Assembly: GCA_020635075.1 (NCBI GenBank)
Contig: JACKAM010000002.1
Coordinates: 62,001-126,000, forward strand
Direction of reading: 5' to 3'
DNA length: 64,000 bases
From: Pseudobdellovibrionaceae bacterium
GTDB taxonomy: Bacteria > Bdellovibrionota > Bdellovibrionia > Bdellovibrionales > UBA1609
Position numbers and translations under genes: made by a program. Positions 62,272 to 64,000 of the stretch are shown here, piece by piece. Position 1 is the stretch's first letter, and every line of letters begins with the position of its first letter. Under the pieces are notes generated by a model that ran no database searches, was not told the origin of the DNA, and saw only the letters and a program-made list of their open reading frames with translations.

Positions 62272-64000
62272 TTACTTTTCATTTAAAACCTGAGCCCCTT
62301 TTTTGACCATAGAGCTCACCTTACCCTTTTGTGGACAATTGTCTTTTGCCCGACTTCGGTAATTTCCGATCTCATCTTCCCAGTACTCCCCATCAAACTC
62401 CCAATTGAGAATCTTCTGAGGTTTGACACTGGCTGGAATGCGATTTGGAGTTGCCGTCGCGCCGCCGGCCACCTGATAACGGATATTCTCCCCGGCACCG
62501 GAAAACACTTCGTAGCGAAGCAGCTCGTTGTTGGCGATATACTGGCTCATTTCTTTGCGCATTTCCTTTAAACGGGCCTGTAAAGCCTTGGCTCCCCCCT
62601 GTCGAAGGGCGTACTTCTCGTCGCCAAGGCGCTTATTGGAGGCCGCGCTAAACTGGACAAAACGGGATTTGCTCTTTCCCAACATTTTTAGAAGAAACTG
62701 ATAGCCGACAATAATATCTCGCTCATTTCTTTTTTGGGCCTTCCACTCATTCACATGTTTGATTAGGGACGAGTCACTCTTGGCCTTGTTGAGGTTTGCA
62801 TCAGCCTGGGCCAAACGGTTCTTGGACCTATTCATTTTCACCTTAACGTTGTTGATTTCCCTTTGTATGCGGCCAGGTATCTCAGGATAGCGCTCTCCCT
62901 CGTCCACTTTGTCGTTTATGGATGTTTGAAAGTTCAAAAAGTCCCTGCTTCTTCCCATTTCACGAATCACCTGGTAAGGGAGGTTGTCCACATTTTCACC
63001 ACTAGGGCTACGCAAATAGTTCTTTACCGTATTGTAGTAGTCGGCAGGAGAAGAGTGGGTCTTGACGTAGCCATCAACCCTCTGCAGCCAGGGAATATAC
63101 TCCTGCTCCATGCGAGCCAGAGATTTGTAGGCATCGGCATATTGGCAAATGTTGAGGTAGCCAATGGAGCGAACCACATAGGATTCGGGCTTATATACGG
63201 CCTTAAAATAGGGACTGTGCAGAGAATGCATATTGCCGATGGCTCCTGAGTTATCGTCAAGCAGCACTTGCGCCCAGCCCTGCTCAATCAAACCCTGGAC
63301 CCATACCGGATGGTCCTTACCAATCTTTTTATACTCCGCGAGAGACATTTTGAAGTCGCCGATGTTGAAGTAGATTCGTGCGATGTTAATGGCCATCAGG
63401 GAGGCCACATTCTTGTCGCCCTTGCTCTTGCTCTCCATCCACTGCCTTAGCTCCAGGAGGGTGGCAATCGACTTCTTCATCTTATTGCCAGCGTACTGGG
63501 AGATTCCCAATAGGTATCGGGCATTTACATAGCGCTTGCTCTTGGACGAGACGGCCTGGGCGTGCTCCTCTGCTTTTTGATACTTCTTTTGATCATAGTA
63601 GCCCTTGGCCATCACATAGTTAACGTCGTCCCAGCTCGTCTCCGGAATCAGTGACTTGTTCTTCAAACCCTCCAATACTCTGGTGACACGCACTTCGTAT
63701 TCTCTGGGCAAGTCCATTACCAAGACAGCAATGGCCTCGGAAGCCATGGTTGGCTCCTCAGCCCTGATCACCTTAGTCAATCGATCCACAGCTTGTGAAT
63801 AAAGCTGTAGTTTTTGTGCACAAACCCCCAAATGGAAAGACGCCTCTTCAATAAACTCCTTTTGCCTTGAAAGGTTATCAAGAAGACCAATAACCAGATG
63901 GCAGTTTTTCCCACTTCTATTCACGATTAGAGCCGTCAACATGTCCTGCTCTTCTTGCGATAGATGCTTAACGGGCAGCTCGGCAAATTCAGCGATTTCC
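62272..64000 (-). CDS. TPR-repeat protein, N-terminus beyond the right edge
   Basis: The frame stays open to the window edge (575 codons visible), so the Met at 63942 is probably internal and the true start lies outside. Degenerate TPR motifs cover the first 260 visible residues (EEASFHLGVCAQKLQLYSQAV, NYVMAKGYYDQKKYQKAEEH, YLLGISQYAGNKMKKSIATL; cores only). A helical, Lys-rich region (about 370-480) and a C-terminal tail with NWEFDGEYWEDEIGNYRSRA follow. TPR proteins scaffold complexes; paired with the secreted coiled-coil protein it suggests an envelope assembly. Family not recognised. Confidence 0.75.
   Translation of the reverse strand, partial: EIAEFAELPVKHLSQEEQDMLTALIVNRSGKNCHLVIGLLDNLSRQKEFIEEASFHLGVCAQKLQLYSQAVDRLTKVIRAEEPTMASEAIAVLVMDLPREYEVRVTRVLEGLKNKSLIPETSWDDVNYVMAKGYYDQKKYQKAEEHAQAVSSKSKRYVNARYLLGISQYAGNKMKKSIATLLELRQWMESKSKGDKNVASLMAINIARIYFNIGDFKMSLAEYKKIGKDHPVWVQGLIEQGWAQVLLDDNSGAIGNMHSLHSPYFKAVYKPESYVVRSIGYLNICQYADAYKSLARMEQEYIPWLQRVDGYVKTHSSPADYYNTVKNYLRSPSGENVDNLPYQVIREMGRSRDFLNFQTSINDKVDEGERYPEIPGRIQREINNVKVKMNRSKNRLAQADANLNKAKSDSSLIKHVNEWKAQKRNERDIIVGYQFLLKMLGKSKSRFVQFSAASNKRLGDEKYALRQGGAKALQARLKEMRKEMSQYIANNELLRYEVFSGAGENIRYQVAGGATATPNRIPASVKPQKILNWEFDGEYWEDEIGNYRSRAKDNCPQKGKVSSMVKKGAQVLNEK

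Overview
The window looks like a chromosomal segment of a Gram-negative, flagellated bacterium of the Bdellovibrionota/Oligoflexia type. This is inference: it rests on the overall gene style (NtrY/NtrX pair, sigma-54 activators, fused NuoCD, a RibBX-type riboflavin enzyme, twitch-type radical SAM proteins, many secreted proteins of unknown function), and no rRNA is present to confirm it. No insertion sequence, prophage, CRISPR array or integron was seen.

Layout. (1) Positions 1-13876, minus strand: the classic translation/transcription superoperon, read right to left as tRNA-Thr(UGU), tRNA-Tyr, tRNA-Gly, tRNA-Thr(GGU), tuf, tRNA-Trp, secE, nusG, rplK, rplA, L10 leader, rplJ, rplL, hairpin, rpoB, rpoC, then the first 12 codons of rpsL at the left edge. 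The order matches the thrU-tyrU-glyT-thrT-tufB-secE-nusG-rplKAJL-rpoBC order of gamma-proteobacteria. (2) 13956-17264, minus: rlmB, pyrF, proS. (3) 17298-19900, plus: two translationally coupled radical SAM proteins with N-terminal twitch-type cysteine clusters. (4) 19950-28938, minus: ntrX, ntrY, a 79-residue orphan, ribH, ribBX (with a GTP cyclohydrolase II domain that has lost its zinc cysteines), ribE, and clpB upstream.

(5) 29029-38905: a small Cys-rich protein, a membrane-anchored alpha/beta hydrolase, a flagellin with a sigma-28-like promoter and a six-codon leader ORF, a histone-H1-like Lys-rich protein with an acidic tail, a sigma-54 activator without a receiver domain (minus), a Xer-type recombinase, a GmhB-like HAD phosphatase, and a FecR-domain secreted protein followed by a TPR/coiled-coil protein with a predicted outer-membrane barrel. 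(6) 39012-45867: a secreted orphan, recO, mgtE, a flippase-like membrane protein, ugd, a degenerate aminotransferase-like protein, and a small outer-membrane barrel. (7) 45890-51952, minus: nuoB-CD-E-F-G-I, the peripheral arm of complex I only; the membrane genes nuoA, H and J-N are not here.

(8) 52401-64000: a subtilisin-like protease with a five-copy Gly/Pro repeat linker, a heterodimeric ABC exporter with one degenerate ATP site, a secreted Cys-rich protein, and a minus-strand run of a TolB-like beta-propeller protein, a four-helix membrane protein, a secreted coiled-coil protein and a TPR protein cut by the right edge.

Starts were chosen from Shine-Dalgarno placement where several were possible. 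Family calls come from motif reading by eye; no database search was run.
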